From Toxonevra muliebris (taxonomy: Eukaryota > Arthropoda > Insecta > Diptera > Pallopteridae), in assembly GCA_963691655.1 (NCBI GenBank), contig OY829327.1, forward strand, positions 83,650,019-83,714,018: a stretch of DNA of 64,000 nucleotides. Reading direction: 5' to 3'. The notes under the pieces are model-generated. The model saw nothing but the letters and a program-made list of their open reading frames with translations. It was not told the DNA's origin and ran no database searches. The translations under genes were made by a program, and so were the position numbers. Positions 26,118 through 39,500 of the stretch are shown here, in pieces (within the stretch, counting starts at the first letter, position 1; each line of letters opens with the position of its first letter).

Positions 26118-27386
26118 TGCAAGGGTTTCGTTCTGGATACTAAACTTCTTTGGCGTTCTCATGTTGAGCTAAAGGTATCAAAGGCATTGGCAGCTTTTTG
26201 TCAATGTAAGGCTATTTTTGGCAAAACATGGGGCTTGTCACAATATAAGCCCCATGTCTTATGGCTTTATAAGGCTATGATTCAACCCATCATCACCTAT
26301 GCATCCATAGTCTGGTGGAGCAGACTTAATGTAGACAGCATTAGGAAAGCTTTTGCCAGACTTCAAAGGACTGTGGCCATTGGCTGTACAGGAGCTTTTC
26401 CTACAACACCTGGCCAATCCTTGGATGCATTGCTCAACTTACCACCCCTTGATATTTTTGCTAAAGGAGAGGCTGTCAAGACCATCTGTAGGCTTAAACG
26501 CAATTGGTATTGGTATGACACTTGCTTGGATATTGGTGACATTGTTGAAGGTACTGATATGGACCTAACAGTTCTATCAATGCCATCCGAAACAATTCCA
26601 GTTTTAAAACAGCGCTATACAATACAAATTCCAGAGGCCCAAACTTGGTTTTTGCCGGGACTTGGGCCGGGAGTTGATTGTAAGCGCATTTCCACTGACG
26701 GCTCCATAACAGAATTCGGTTCGGGTTCTGGAGTCTTCATTGAAAATGATGGAGTGCACCTTCACTTCTCTCTTGGATTGTATGCTTCTGTTTTTCAAGC
26801 AGAAATTTTTGCAATCATCAAGCCAATGGACCATGTTATTGATAATGGTTGGAGAGAAAGGAGTAAGTATCTGTGTATTTAGTGACAGTCAGGCTGCGCT
26901 TAAATCCCTGCTTATGCATTGTAAATCCAGGTTTGATTGTGTTGGAAAACACAATAGTCTGCTGCTGATATGGGTTCCTGGACACTCAGGAATTTCAGGA
27001 AATGAATCTGCTGACCTTCTGGCCAGAAAGGGTTTGGAAACTGATTTCCTGGGCCCAGAACCTGTACTCTCTTTGTTGTCCACAGCCATCAAGACCACCA
27101 TTAATGAGTGGGTCGACTTGACCATGTTACCTGTTATCTCGAAGCGCCTAACAGACTTTTTTATTACTTAACAGAAAGAGCTGTAGGCAGCTGGTGGAAT
27201 TATATACAGGTCACTTCTCTTGGGTCAAACATTTGCATATGAATGGCCTGGGAGCTAGTGCCTTCTGTGTTTCCTGTGGTTTGGAAGAAGAATGTTAAGA
27301 GACGGCGGACCACTTTCTTAGTGTCTGCCCCGTTTTCTGCCAAATCAGAGTAAGCGTATTTGGTTCCAACAAAAAAAAAAAAAAAA
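26118..27386 (+). mobile_element. 5'-truncated non-LTR retrotransposon (LINE): reverse transcriptase end plus RNase H
   Basis: The frame opens with the end of a reverse transcriptase (FVLDTKLLWRSHVELKVSKAL, then the KPHVLWLYKAMIQPIITYAS block typical of LINE RT). It continues into an RNase H domain: ISTDGSITEFGSGSGV with the first catalytic Asp, FQAEIFAI with the Glu, FSDSQAALKSL with the second Asp, and WVPGHSGISGNESADLLAR with the last Asp. A frameshift near 26865-26880 separates the two halves. A second break comes near 27150-27170, and a stop lies inside the C-terminal zinc-knuckle-like CVSCGLEEEC. A poly-A run (27371-27386) marks the 3' end. RNase H places it in an I/R1/LOA-like group rather than plain Jockey. 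It is dead. Confidence 0.85.
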
Positions 27387-27743
27387 TATATGTATGAGTG
27401 CTAAGTGTGGTAAGAAGTCATAAGACGTCAACGTCACGTCAATACAGACGTAAGATCTCAAGATGAGGAAAAATAAAAATGTGCAAACAGGAAGTAATAA
27501 TACATAACTACACATCTGGCGCAAGAATACAAGGGCCCGACCCCAACATTTAACATTCCACGTTTACATATCATTTTACTACAACTAATGCATTTTCTTC
27601 ATAATTATCAATTTAAATGCATTCATTACTTTCCTCTTCTCGCTTTGTTTGACTTGAGTCATTTATGCTGTTCATTCATGTGAACGCTGGCAGTACGTTG
27701 GCTACAGTACACTGAGTATTCGCCTGGTGTACATACATATGTA

Positions 27744-28944
27744 CACATTAAGGATGCCAATCCCGGGATCCCGTGATTTTCTCTATTTTCGGAACTAAGT
27801 TTTCCGACTAAGTTTGTGACAGTGTAAGTAATATATAAATTGACGAGCTCTGTATGCAACCGTTGTTTCAAAAATCTTAGAAATTTTATCACTGTAGAAA
27901 TTTGAGTTTGGCGGTTCGGGTCGAAAAACTATAAAAAATACTAAGGGTCATCATCAAAACATGTAAAACTCGTAAAAAGTGTGAACACTTTAGAATCTTA
28001 CGAAGTATTTTAATGAAGGCACCATGTGACCAACGTAAATCGATTTTTGACACCTTAATTGGAGTTTAATTTTTGTTTTAGTGATTATGGTTATTAAAAT
28101 TATTATTAGAATCTAGGCAGTATATTCTAATTTTTGTATAAACTTACTCTTCCATTATTGAAAATAATTTTATATAATTTGTTTTTTTTTGCCAGTGTTT
28201 GCCAGTTTGCAAATAGCAGTTTTTTTCGTTTTTATTTATTTCCAAAGAAAACGTTGATAGGCACAAAAACTCGTTACCAGTCACATTTTTTCAATCAGCA
28301 GCATGATAATTCCAGTGTTTATCATGTAAAATTACGAGGCAGTTTACGCACTAAAATAGCTTTGAAATTTTACGAAGTGCGTGCCAACTGTCTCCGATTT
28401 AAATTTTGACAGTTTGTTTCCGAGGAGTGCAAAATTACGAAGTTTACCAATTTTACATGGCTTTCCGCTTTTAATGAAGGCCTTTACTGATTTTTTTCAA
28501 ATGTTTCAATTACATTATTTCAAAAGCACAGAGTAAAAGCATAGAGTGTATAAAAATGGGAAGTTAACGATATCCATTGAAGTTTTAAGACATTGCAGTT
28601 AAATTTAATAGAACATAGAAAATAATTTATTACAAAGTGCAATGCCTTACACAAACTTAGTCGGCTTTAAGAAGTCAAACAATGAACTAGTTGGGAAAAA
28701 TGTTCTCTCGGCTCAAAGATAACAAAACACACGAGACACGTTTTGGTTTCCATACTTTAATAAAATAAATATTAATTTACATATGTTATATCTTGGATCA
28801 AATCAATAATTTTCCAGTTTTTATTTATTCAATTGATACAAAATTTAAAAACATTAATAGCAAAATTAATCCTGGGATTCCGGGATTGAAATTTGAATCC
28901 CGAATCCCGAAAAGTATTTCAAGGTCGACATCCCTAGTGCACAC
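27744..28944. mobile_element. Possible terminally inverted element with TCCCG-rich ends
   Basis: The left side (27744-27775) reads ACATTAAGGATGCC then AATCCCGGGATCCCG. The right side (28869-28944) has ATTCCGGGATT, AATCCCGAATCCCG and then GACATCCCTAGTGCACACG, whose reverse complement resembles the left end (GGATG near the tip, then GGGATTC repeats). The interior has no recognisable transposase. The match is imperfect, so the limits are tentative. Confidence 0.35.
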
Positions 28945-30581
28945 GTAGTATCTATAAAAAAGCCATTGCATTCTTTCTACCAAGCAGCCACTCGTTGTCT
29001 GTCTTTCAATAAGTACGTACACTCTGTGTCTGTCGTTGAAAACAGTGCATCTCGATGAAATAAATTGCAAAATATTCAATTATAATCGAAATGCGATTAA
29101 AAGAAAAATAATGGTCCACACTCTTTGTGTGAATAATGTTGCTGCATTATGGTGTACGTGTTTGTGCGCTGCTGCAACAAATACTAATTATTCCTTTGCC
29201 TTTAATACTTTGCTTATATGTTTAAATAAAATTTCATAAATTTAAAAATATTTGCAGGAAGCTTATTCCATAAAAGAGCGGTTCCACAGAGAAAAGTTCA
29301 ATTCACTTCAAGAAATATAAATATACATATGATTCCATAATTTCAAAGGCGACTTTAGTAGTAGCTGTTTTGTTATTATTTGAATATGTCGAAAACTATA
29401 TCTCATCCCACACTGAAATTTTTACATAATTTTCCTAACACATTAATAAATATTTGCAGACCAAAAAAAATTTTTAAAAAAATGTCAAGTTTGGAAAAAT
29501 TTAATTTGTTTATAAAATTTCCAGAATTCATATGTTGAATAACAAAAACAATTTTATGTTCATATTTTTTCGATAAGTTTATGCGATATACGAACTTTTA
29601 TTAGTTAGAAATTTTTTCCTACAACAGTTAGTTTTTGAGTAATTAGGGATTGAAAAACGTTCCATTTTTACAACTCCAGGACTTTAAAATATCGTAACTT
29701 GAAAATAAAAAACATCACATTGAAATAAAAAAATACGTGTCGATTAATTTCTTCTCAAGAATGCAAGAATTTTAGTTGTAAATCTGACATATGTACTTAG
29801 ACTTAGTCTTGCCATAAATTCTGTTACAAAATTTCGATTGCCTGCTTTATTTAAAGCTTTAAAGGAATAGCCCCGTTTGTTTTATTTTCCAGAATGTGTG
29901 TATCATGAAGCATCAAAAACAAATCAGTCAGAAAACTTTACATTAGTAAAAACCTTTTTGTAATTTCAGACTGGTAGTTACGTGTGAATTTGCTGCACCA
30001 TCAAAAATAGGGGAAAAAACATTTTTGCCAATATTTTGATTTAATCAGCAAGATTATTCCTTTTTCTTATAATTGAAAGTAAATTGCAATAACTAAAAAC
30101 ATCATTAAATAATTATTTTTACCTTTTTGCCTGTATGAGAGCATATATTAGTACATGCGACATTAAATAACAACAATGCAACTTTTTGTTTCTTCTAATA
30201 TCAGTGTTGCCCAATGCTATAGGATGTATCTAAATAAAATATGAACATAAACACCCTATATTTGAAAAAAAAAAATGTTTTCCCCCATTCTCACTTTGCG
30301 CGTTTTGACCCATATATGTATGTAAAATTTAAATTATTACTGCTTTCAGTATTTAAAAAAAAAATTTTTTTTTTTGGGAGGAAGGGGAAAGATTACAATG
30401 GTGGAAGGGGGGAAAACCGGGGGAAATTCCCCCTCCCCCTTATATCCGCTATTGTTTATACCTATACTTAACTAAAAAATATGCACTTTCTTTCTATTAC
30501 GCAGGTGAAAACTGTTTTAACACAGTTGAGAAGGTGAATGTTGGCACATCCCCACTACCATTAATAGCAAGCAAAATTTCG
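28945..30581. other. Upstream region of fid
   Basis: No coding gene is supported. A G-rich then C-rich stretch (30376-30449) sits just upstream of a pyrimidine tract and CAG (ending 30504) that looks like a splice acceptor. The fid frame is open from that acceptor, so an upstream exon, coding or not, probably lies in this region or before it. Confidence 0.4.
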
Positions 30582-33500
30582 ATGACGAAACAATTGACAA
30601 CGACTTCCTCAACGATTTCAAATACAAATTTGCCACCCTCTGCTATTTCACCAACGATAACAACAACAACATCCCCCATAACAGTTTCCATCTCAGCTTC
30701 AACTGCTACAAAATCTGGTCAAGAAATCGAGATTGGTTCAGCAGCGCTACGCAAAGCTGGAAGTGTTGTTGCTGCTGTTGCCACCACATTAATTACAGCT
30801 GTTCAACAAAAACCCTTAACTGCACGTACACCCTCATCGAATGACGCTGGCGGACGATCAGCAGCGTTGGAACGAGCTTATGTACACGATGTTTACGAAA
30901 ACTGTGAGGAGCCCATCACTGGTCCCATACGTCCAAGAGTTGCCCAATTTTTGGGTAATTTAGATCCAGGGTCAGTTGTGTGTGATGTCGGCTGTGGCAG
31001 TGGCCGCTATTTGACACAATGCAATCCAGCAATATGCACCGTGGGCGTAGATCGTTGCTATCGCTTGAGCAGAGTGGCGAGAGCGAAAGGTGGAGAGGTA
31101 AGTGAACATTCATAGCCTCTTTAAAATACTCGAATTTTTCTTATCGAACCATCCCAAGGGGAAATTAAGCTCTCCAAAGATTTTTCGGAAATGCACTGTT
31201 TTCTCTCTACACTTTTATTATTTTTATTTATAATATTAGTAGAGTAGATCGACTGGCAAACTCCCATTATGGCAGCGTTTTCTGAGAAGAGGAGGTAGAT
31301 ACAAGATTGTTAATAATGTTCTTAAAAAATACGCCTCCGAAGCTCCCTTTGAAATATATATTTTTAGAATAAAACTAGCGGACAAAAATAAGTAACCCAA
31401 GAGCCCAAAAAAATTCTGTTCTTATAATTTCAACAAAGTCTATCGTTCTACAACAAAGAAAAGCTCAACTTTTTCTTGACTTTTTCCTAGCTTTTGCTTC
31501 GGAGCCCCTTTGGAATATATAAAATGTGGTGATTCATAAAAGGCATTTCCAACATTGTCAAATTTTGTTTTAAAATTTATGTATCTACCCAACTCGTGCA
31601 CAAATGTTGAAAGAATATTTTCAAAAGTCAATTTAAATAAAACTAAGTACGAAAATCGTTTAGACACTAAGACTCTTGAAGGGATATTATTTGCGTAAGA
31701 TTATTTGGCGACAAATGAATGTTCAAGCTACAGCCTTAGTCTAAAAAATGATATGAAAAAATTTCAAACCGTTTTATATTCATAATAATATAAATTATTA
31801 TATAAAAATAATTCTAATATTATAAAAAACTTCAATCTGTTTAATATTCTTGATAATGAATGTTTGGAGCAAAAAACAAATTTAATTTTTATGTGATTTT
31901 TCGTTTTTTTTTTTTTTCAATTATAATGGCCGACGGGCAACAATTTCGCAAAGCTAATTTTTTATGTAATGGAACCAAACTGAGCGGTAGCACAAAAAAA
32001 AATTATTATTATTATTATAAAAATAAGAGCCACTCTATTGTACACCCATATATCAAATAATATGTTACGCATACGCCGTTACGTACTGCGACAAGTGTCT
32101 CTCAACTACTTGAACTGTGGTGGAGGCTATAACTGAAGATCCTTAGTGCTGTCAGAAAATACATGAACATTTAATAGTATGAGAAAGTTTATGGGGGCAT
32201 GCATATTCATAAAAGCGACAGATGCTTCCAAATTATATGACAGTATCTACATACATATAGCGCAGTAACTACAAAAGTAGGTGAGCAAAACATTTTGTTT
32301 ATCGTTTCCTGAGAAACATTGAATTTCGAGTTGTGCTCCTTTTGTGTTTAGTGTGCGATGTGTTTATATTTTTGTTGCAATACTTGACCACCTTCACTTT
32401 TCTCCATACTCCTCTTACTTTTTCGTGTAAGAAGATAAATTCGTCGAAATTGCATTTTTGTTTCGAAAATCCTTGATTTTCTTCTGGCACACAAAGATAA
32501 AAATAGAGCATGACACATTTCCCTTGTTATTTGTTTACATAGATTTGTGTTGTATGTATGTATATGTGACAAAGGATGCATTTTATAATGTAAACACGTA
32601 AGAAATCTGTTCTGGATGAAATTCTTGCATACATTTTTTGATTTCGACTTGATTTCGATTGGTGAACAATACACCGAGCATATCATGTTCGGTGTGAGAG
32701 TGAGTAAAGACTCTCTCTCTGTGTTCGGTGCAACAACAATTTCATGGTGTTCGCCGAGCATACTCGCAATATAACCACATCCTTAGCGCCTGGTTATATT
32801 GGTGCTCGGTGTTCGGCGAACACAAAACATTTTCTCCCGTGCTCGGTCGATGTGGTTACATTCAGCTCATTGCAGAGTTGCTTTTTGTCAAAATATACTC
32901 GTTTGTTTAATACTATTTTGTATGTAATGATACTGTTTTGTAAAATAACTTGTTGCCACCCTGAATACTCGGAGTGCTCGGTGTACAATACACCGACAAT
33001 ATCGTGTTCGAAGTGAGAGTGAGTGAATAATCTCTCTGTGTGTTCGGTGCAACAACAATTTCATGGTGTTTGCCGAGCATACTCCTAATATAACCACAGC
33101 CTTATCATGATCAGGATAATAAATACGTACGTGGTTGGTTTCTTTCTTGAGCATCTACAAATATTTTTTATTGCATATTTTCTTTTAGTGATACCAAAAC
33201 TGTTAACTTTTTCTTCAAATTTTACACTAGTCAATTCGAAATTTGCGTCTGGATCCTTACCATCTTTGCAATATAATTTTTGTGCGCAAATTATGATAGA
33301 GTACTCAATTTTTCGCTATTGCGTAAGGTTATTGAGTTACATTTTTTATGAAATCACAAAAAAATCAAATTTACGTCGTTTATCTCAATTAAATCCGGCA
33401 GATTTACTTGTAACAAGTGCTGTCTTTTGTGTATAATTTATGAGTCTTGAAAATTTTCCTAAAATATAATAACTAAGGCTTTAAGATGGATTCTCCGGAT

Positions 33501-36500
33501 TCCCCAACCCCCCAGCTGAGATCCTTAATAATACCAAAATTTGAAAAATTACTCTTCATAATGATGGAACAAATATGAAACTCACGAGATATTTAGGTTG
33601 AAAAAAAAAAAAAATTATACAAATATACTTTTATTGAATGAGATCTATGTGTTATTTATATGGGAAACATAAAAATCTTTTTACAATATAAACTGATGTT
33701 TTAGACAGAAACCGCAAGAAAATCGCGCTTCATGAAATATTTGAAGCAGTCTAGTGTACATAAATATGGACAACATAAAGAACATTAATATCGTGCAAAC
33801 GCTTTTTTCTGCTTGCATGTCATTTTGCTAAGTTCACCAGCATACCTCTTACTGGCTTTTCGTAGACGAACATTCTCTTGCACGAGTGAATCACTACTCA
33901 TCAAGAAATAAGTATGTACAGGGCTGGCCATATTAGGTGGACCTATTTGTTTAAAAAAAAAAACATGAAAAAAAAACATATTTTGCTCATTTAATTTGGC
34001 TTAGGGAGATTTGATTACATCACTTTTTGAAGATGATATCGCGGAAGTGGTCGCCCTGTGATCTAATGGCGTAAGATGCGCTATTTCCTGGCGGAAGTTG
34101 GCCTGAGTTTATCTAAGGCCCTTGGCTTGTTGATATAAATCTTTAACTTCAAGTAGCCACAGAAGAAAAAGTCCGGCGGTGCCAAATCAGGCGAAAGTAG
34201 AGGCCAATCAAAAACATCATTTTTTGATATCAAACGACCGGGGAACAATGACTTCAAAATATCGATTGTGGGACGAGCTGTGTGAGGTGGTGTGCCGTCT
34301 TGTTGAAACCAGAAGTGCTCTATACCATTTTTATGAACAATCGGCTTCAAAACATCAAAATAACTTCTCAATCGGCTTCTCAATCGGATCCCGAATTGTT
34401 GTGTTTCTTTGAAACCGTCATTTCTTAAATATCGAACCGATTCTGCAAATGAGTGAGCATTGTTTTCTTACCGTTATTATTAGATTCCTGAAGCAGAGCA
34501 GTAACTAAATTTTTCTTAGAGAGCCTCTCAATCCTTTTGGGGCGTTCTTGATGTAACACCAAGTTCGCAACATTTGATTTGTTAATAGTTGGAGCAGCTC
34601 TATGCTTTTAACAGTGAAACACTTGGCTAAATTAAAATAAATATACTTCAAATTTTATTCAAAGTCATCGTCGATAAAATGTTCAATAAAGATATGAACA
34701 GCTTTTGTAATATGTAGATTTTCTAAACTATGTACAGCTACTTACTTATCATTTCTTGGGTCGATTTTGAGTCACATTTGTAGGGTCTGTCGCCCTATAA
34801 TTTGCGTGCCCTTCGACCTATTTGTCTTATTCTATTATTTAAGTCTTCGACTTTATATATTTACTTATTTATGTACTTATGTGACATTAATGATTTAATG
34901 ATACTCAGCAAGATGTATCGAGTAGCAAGTATGTATACACAAGTTCTTTGTGTTTTTGCCATTTATTTGTTTTTTACTTTCCATATTCCAAATGCAAATA
35001 GAATGGAATGAGTTGCTGGTAATCAATGCGTGGGAAATGCCTTGAACTACAGGAGTGTTACTGAATAAATTGCTTGCAATTACTATCATTTGGCAAACTT
35101 TTTTCCTGTCAACAATTACGACAATTTTCGTATGAATTTTTAAAACTCTTCTTGTTAAAAATCTTTTTATACGAATATGCATTTACAACAATTCCAAGAA
35201 AGTTTCTACAAATAAACACTAATGAAATGTTCATGTATTACCACCATCTGCCCCACATTAACGAACTACGTGCAACACGGTTCGCCTTTCGTCACATCTT
35301 AAAATTACTATAGTTAGTTATACAATAGTAACTCAGAGTATTCAAACTTAGCGTTTCTCATAAAATGCAGTCACACAGTAATGGGAATATAAAAAATTGT
35401 ATCTTGTATGCAACAAAAAAATATCATTTTATTTGAGTGTGCCTAATAGAATGACTCCTTAATTAAAAATGATGAACGAGGTGCTTTAAACGCATTCTAG
35501 TCTTGCAGGTTTCACCACTGATTAACTTTATTTTGTGTAAAAGACTTTCATGCTTTTCTAAATTAAATTAAGTTCAAACTTTTATATATTGCCCATTTGA
35601 AGTTTACTTTTTTAATATATTAATGTGCGTATGCCCTAAGTAACCTTGGTTAATGCAGCATGACAGCCTGACAGTTGCTTAGATAATGCCAATTAAATGT
35701 GGCGCACTAAAAAATCGTATGGCTTCCTTTTATTTTCACAGTAACCACGTCAATTCCCACAAAAGTGTTCAAAAAAAAATGAATGGGAAAGCCTTGACCT
35801 CATTACTCTATACTCGTATTGTATAAGTATTTACAAATTGGTTGGCTGCATTTAAGAAATGGTAAAAACTGTTACGATAAATTAATTTGATTTGCGTTTA
35901 ATTTTTTAAGAAGCTCTGCCGTTTTAACAGGCATTATATATTTTTTCTTGTGAATTTTAGGTGACTCTATGCGATAATTTGGAGCTGCCATTTCGTGACG
36001 AATCATTTGATGCTGTACTTTCGCTAGCTGTGGTACATCATTTTGCGACAACTGAACGTCGTGTGAGTGCTTTGCGTGAACTTGCTCGCATATTGCGTAT
36101 TGGAGGTCGAGTAGTTATTACTGTTTGGGCACTGGAACAGCGTCACAGGCGTTTCGAGTCTCAGGATGTACTCATACCTTGGCAACCTCCTAAGAATCGT
36201 AATTTCAATTACTCAGATGAAGAAGATGATGATGACTACTTGCCACCCTATCATGCTTATACTGAAGACTCGACTAATTCCAGTCGTTCTGCGGGAGATG
36301 GAGATAGCTCTAGTTTGTCTTCTTCATCGCCGGGTGAATCATGCTATAGTTTTGTTCGTCGTGCAATACAGGTAAGTTTAATAAAGGAACTTCAGTTGAA
36401 ATAAAACGTTTTGTATATTTAATGTCTGTGTGCATAATTTCAGAAACTCGCTGGTGGACGAAAACATCCTTGGTTTTTAGACTCGTGGGCTTCAAAAGAT

Positions 36501-39500
36501 ACCAGAAATGACAGTAGTCTTGATTATGAAGACGCCAAGGACTTACCCATCGAGTTGCGTCGTTTGGAAGACTTTGAAGATTTTCCTGATCCACCGCTCT
36601 CAGCGGGTTTGAAATCACGCAGCCTCGGCAGTATACTCAATCCACCACCACGTCAAATTGTGCGTTCACGCTCAAGTGTGCCAAGTCTTGGAGGACCACT
36701 GCTGCTACATGCAGAGTCCAACTACAAAACGTCGTCTCAGAATGCTCAGCTCCTCTCTGCTCTCGATGGCAGTGGTCATAATGCCATGAATGCAGGCCAT
36801 TCACCGACAAATTTTGGAACCAGTATTGGAGCAAATGTTGGTGGGACCACATCTTCTTCGCTTGGACGTCGTCCCAAATTAATTAAACAGAAACAATCGC
36901 TTTGTGATGAAGACCAACTGCCAGATGAAAATCCATTTAATAGGATAAGTAGCTATAATAATAATAATAGCGTTAGCAGTAGCCTTTTTATGAAGAGTGG
37001 CAGTTACTATAATAACTTCGCTTCAAACCAATATCACAATACGATACCACATCATCATCACCAATCACCACCTCTGGCAATGCGTCAAAAGGTGCACGCC
37101 AGCATTTTTTTGCGTAAGCAAAGCTCACTCAATGAAGAATTAATGGCGGGCAATCGAATACGTGAAAAAGAGCGTGTTCGCAAACGCATACAAAAGCAAA
37201 TGTCTCTGAATGAGGCTTTTCTCTGTCGCTCAGCATTTTTATCCAAGCGCTTGCAGGTTATTCGTGAAGGTTTCACTACTAAAATCAAGAGCTCGACTGG
37301 AAGTCTAGAACGTGTGACGAAAAATGGGCTGACAAAGATTATGCAAAATTTCAAAACGTCTCAGACTGCAGAGAAAACAGAAGCATCCATGAACGGAATT
37401 TCCGGTCAAGGTGTTAATTCGGCAACCCAACAGAATAATCATTGCCAACAACATCATCACCAGCATCACCACCATCATCAGCATCATCAACCACCCCATC
37501 CAAATCAGAATCAAAATAGTAACTATCAAATCCATCTTTCATATCTACTGCATAGACAAAATTCTCTCGGTGGTAAATACACAGGAGGACCAGTGACTTA
37601 TTGCAATAGCACAGATTGTGTGAATTCAGCCTGCTACTGTAGCACATATCATCATGGGTGTAATAATTGTTGTAACAGCAGCAGCAGCACCAACAGTATC
37701 GGCAACTCTTCCAATATAAACGAAGGCGAACAAGAGAAAGAGAAAGCACGAAGGCATTCGCGTGAATCTGGCTCAGATTCTTCAAAAGACAGCAGTTTAC
37801 AGTCTGATACTAGCATTGAATCTGAAGACAGTTTGCCATCGGTAATTTTTATACCAAAACCGGAGCAGCATCAACAACAACTTAATTACCAGCAGCAGCA
37901 TCAAAATTCTAACTCCAGTTCAAGTAATTCTTCTTCGAGTAATAGTGGTGGCTGCCAGGTATACAGCAATTGTTGCCAAAATCAAGGTGGCAGCAATCAA
38001 CAACAGCAAACACTTTGCAAAGCAGGCTGCTGCACACAAATCAATGGTCACCAGCAACAACATCACCACCAACACATTTCGTCTGTACCAACCTCACCCC
38101 TAATTATGCCCTGCCCTCCAACTCCAGCTCATTCCCCTGCAGCAGCACAGGCTCTAGTTACCTCTCCACCTCAAACAATGGCGGCAGTCACTGCTGCCAT
38201 GGCTATACTTACACCACCATCTTCATTTTTCTCTTCACAGCCCACAGCTGCTGTTGTTGAAAAAATGACAACCACAAATAATGATACAGATAAGCAGAAG
38301 ACCATAATCGATGAAATTTCTAGAAATCGTTTCAACTTTGACGAAGCTCATATAAAGCAGCAAGAAAGCCGAGACCAGCAGCAACAAGAAAAACAGCAAC
38401 AGGCTGCAAAGGGTGAGAAGGAAATCACTGAGTCCAGTATCCGAAATTGCAAGAAAAACATCGCTAATATCATCATCAAAGATCCAGCAAATGAATCTAG
38501 AAATAAAATCACTCGTCAAACCATTAAAGATCTGCCACCCATTCCAAAATTCCGTAAGCAGCAATCGTTTCAATTGCAGCGACAATGTTGTTTTCCCATA
38601 ATACGTCGCTCATCGGCAACGTCGGCATCACCTATACCCCCCAGCATTCCAAAACTAATGTCCCTGGAGCTTTTCAACCCGGCCACAGATGATTTAGATA
38701 GTGATTCCAGTGAGCCCTCGTCACCCGATTCAATTGACAGTGTAATTAGCGCGCCAAAGTCGGCAACAATTTCTACTGGCCTCAACGAAGAGCAAAATAG
38801 CTTACATGAACAAGAGGGCAGTAATATTTCAAATAATGATGATGACACGGTCGACGAAATCGATCTCATCCAACTCAAAAAACAAAAATACGATAACGGA
38901 GACCTGAAAATAAATCCGTCAGCTCCTAACGACATAATTCTTAATGATGATAGCTGCAACATACTGCCCACACACACCATCACTACCAACGGACATTACT
39001 TAGTAAGTGCATCAGGTAAGCAACAAGACTGTGTCGAGTTTGCCGAGCAATTAAATGCTCAACTATTGCGTGAGATAGAAGACAAAAATAATCGACTCGA
39101 GTGCCGCAGTTTGGATGGTATAATTGGCGGCGACATTAGCGACTTTCTCGATGGAGGTGGAGGTGGCCAGAAGCGGCGCAATGGTGAACAACGTGATTTA
39201 TCTGCATTGAGGGAAGAGTTACGCGAACGTCGTCTTATGCTGGCAAACCTCTCCACACAACCGAGTCTACAACAGTCTCCAACTTCATCATCCACTTCGT
39301 CATTATCGTCGCAGACGCGTAGTTTCACCATACACGAGGAAAACGAAGACGAAAATGACGAACGTAGCTATACGCTACAACTGTACGAGAACTGTAAGAT
39401 CTCTAAGTTCAACTACAAACGCAATCGTCACTACAATCTTAATCCGGAAACGGCATATTTACTGCAGGATGACGGCGACTCATCAGTACGGGGCGATGAT

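Larger units (their letters stand above)
31098..35960 (+). other. Large fid intron carrying transposon copies
   Basis: A 4,863-bp intron with donor GTAAGT and acceptor TTTTAG. It contains one full and one partial copy of the CGGTG-type MITE family (32665-33104) and a minus-strand mariner relic (33919-34620). It also holds an unexplained minus-strand open frame (33785-33916). The rest is AT-rich and featureless. Confidence 0.7.

Noticed and set aside
32348..33154. Several overlapping frames with similar Cys/His-rich translations, also at 45258-45619 and 62371-62589
   Set aside because: They fall in copies of the CGGTG-type MITE and on both strands; similarity comes from the repeat, not from a protein family.
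37305..37785. Asp/Val/Met-rich and Cys/Tyr-rich antisense frames
   Set aside because: Shadows of the CAT/CAG-rich coding exon of fid on the other strand.
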